From Streptomyces spiramyceticus (GTDB lineage Bacteria > Actinomycetota > Actinomycetes > Streptomycetales > Streptomycetaceae): a stretch of 64,000 nt of DNA. Shown here piece after piece: positions 63,234-64,000 of this stretch. The DNA is taken from positions 1,116,001 through 1,180,000 of the forward strand of contig NZ_JARBAX010000002.1 of NCBI RefSeq assembly GCF_028807635.1, written 5' to 3'. Under the pieces are notes generated by a model, which was not told the origin of the DNA, searched no databases, and saw only the letters and a list, made by a program, of their open reading frames with translations. The first letter of the stretch is position 1. Each line of letters starts with the position of its first letter. The translations under genes and the position numbers were made by a program.

Positions 63234-64000
63234 CGTCCCCTCTTCACAGGCGTCCACCACGCGTGGTTCTCCCGGTACCAGCGCACGGTCTGCTCCAGTC
63301 CCTCGTCGATGGTGATCCGCGGCGCGTATCCCAACTCGGTGGCGATCTTGGTGTAGTCGACGGAGTAGCGCTGGTCGTGGCCCTTGCGGTCCGGCACCTG
63401 CCGCACCGCCGACCAGTCGGCTCCGCACAGCTTCAGCAGACGTTCGGTGAGCTCGACGTTGGTCAGCTCGGCGCCGCCGCCGATGTTGTAGACCTCGCCG
63501 GGGCGACCGCCCCGGGCCACCAGGGCGATGCCCCGGCAGTGGTCGTTCACGTGCAGCCAGTCGCGCCGGTTGCCGCCGTCCCCGTACAGCGGGACGGTCC
63601 TGCCGTCGAGCAGGTTGCTGGTGAACAGCGGGATGATCTTTTCCGGGTACTGGTACGGCCCGTAGTTGTTGGAACAACGGGTGACGCACACCGGCAGCCC
63701 GTGCGTGCGGTGGTAGGCCAGTGCCAGCAGGTCGGAGGACGCCTTGGAGGCCGCATAGGGGGAGTTGGGGCTCAGCGGGTGGTCCTCGGGCCACGACCCC
63801 ACCGGGATCGAGCCGTAGACCTCGTCCGTGGAAACGTGCACGAACAGGCCGGGGCGTATGGCCAGCGCCTCCTGGAGGAGGACCTGGGTGCCCAGCACAT
63901 TGGTGCGCACGAAGGCGTCGGCGTCGTCGATCGACCGGTCCACGTGCGACTCGGCCGCGAAGTGCACCACCAGATCGACCCCCGCCATGGCCTGGGCGAC
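63230..64000 (-). CDS. rmlB: dTDP-glucose 4,6-dehydratase, partial
   Basis: C-terminal 256 codons; the N-terminus with the NAD loop lies beyond base 64000. Visible motifs are HFAAESHVDRS, the STDEVYGS active-site strand, the YAASK catalytic Tyr-Lys, CSNNYGPYQ and DHCRGI, all diagnostic of RmlB. It makes the dTDP-4-keto-6-deoxyglucose from which all the sugars of this cluster derive. It overlaps the fused thioesterase/dehydratase gene by 4 bp. Confidence 0.95.
   Translation of the reverse strand, partial: VAQAMAGVDLVVHFAAESHVDRSIDDADAFVRTNVLGTQVLLQEALAIRPGLFVHVSTDEVYGSIPVGSWPEDHPLSPNSPYAASKASSDLLALAYHRTHGLPVCVTRCSNNYGPYQYPEKIIPLFTSNLLDGRTVPLYGDGGNRRDWLHVNDHCRGIALVARGGRPGEVYNIGGGAELTNVELTERLLKLCGADWSAVRQVPDRKGHDQRYSVDYTKIATELGYAPRITIDEGLEQTVRWYRENHAWWTPVKRGR

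Overview
The window is high-GC actinobacterial DNA, almost certainly Streptomyces. Codon third positions are nearly all G or C, starts are often GTG, many genes overlap by 4 bp, rare TTA (bldA) codons occur, and macrolide-type biosynthesis genes are present.

Layout. (1) 1-8.4 kb looks like ordinary chromosome: the end of a precorrin-6A synthase gene, a DUF309 gene, tRNA-Pro(GGG), a NarL-type two-component system, a three-gene ABC exporter, a WYL regulator and a TauE-type exporter. (2) 8.5-12.2 kb is scarred accessory DNA: a truncated unknown gene, an IS701-family transposase, a macrolide 3-O-acyltransferase (MdmB/CarE type) and the last third of an Erm rRNA methyltransferase gene. (3) 12.18-31.34 kb is one co-directional run of 16 genes whose products resemble a ubiquitin-style conjugation and removal pathway: an E1-like enzyme, an E2 fused to a ubiquitin-like domain and an adaptor domain, a JAB/JAMM deconjugase and a RING-like zinc protein. 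With these go a radical-SAM enzyme, a 73-residue protein ending in Cys-Gly, a CDC48/FtsH-like AAA+ ATPase, a MoxR ATPase, a CHAT protease carrying the same adaptor domain as the E2, several unknown proteins, and two WD40/vWA-like proteins, one at each end. This is my candidate for an uncommon or undescribed system. (4) 31.9-33.1 kb is a second IS701-type transposase. (5) 33.5-64 kb is part of a glycosylated macrolide cluster.

How the cluster genes fit together. There are complete gene sets for an L-mycarose-type sugar (5-epimerase, C-methyltransferase, 2,3-enoyl reductase, 4-ketoreductase, 2,3-dehydratase) and for a D-forosamine-type sugar (2,3-dehydratase, 3-ketoreductase, PLP 3-dehydrase, 4-aminotransferase, N-methyltransferase). 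There is also a 3,4-ketoisomerase of the mycaminose pathway and four genes for an alkoxymalonyl-ACP extender unit. Two glycosyltransferases and a haem-less P450-like glycosyltransferase partner follow. Self-resistance candidates are an ABC-F protein very like SrmB, an MGT-type glycosyltransferase and possibly HflX. A PucR-like regulator carries a TTA codon. This matches a spiramycin-class 16-membered macrolide (mycaminose, forosamine and mycarose on one ring). The polyketide synthase, the third glycosyltransferase, the mycaminose 3-aminotransferase and the extender O-methyltransferase are not in the window.

The conflict-like operon and the macrolide genes meet at a broken junction near 12.12 kb, where both sides are truncated. 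IS701-type genes or relics lie at 9.0, 31.9 and 55.1 kb. This suggests a recombination event that put the operon inside or against the edge of the antibiotic cluster. No similarity search was run. Family names come from visible motifs and memory of family sequences.
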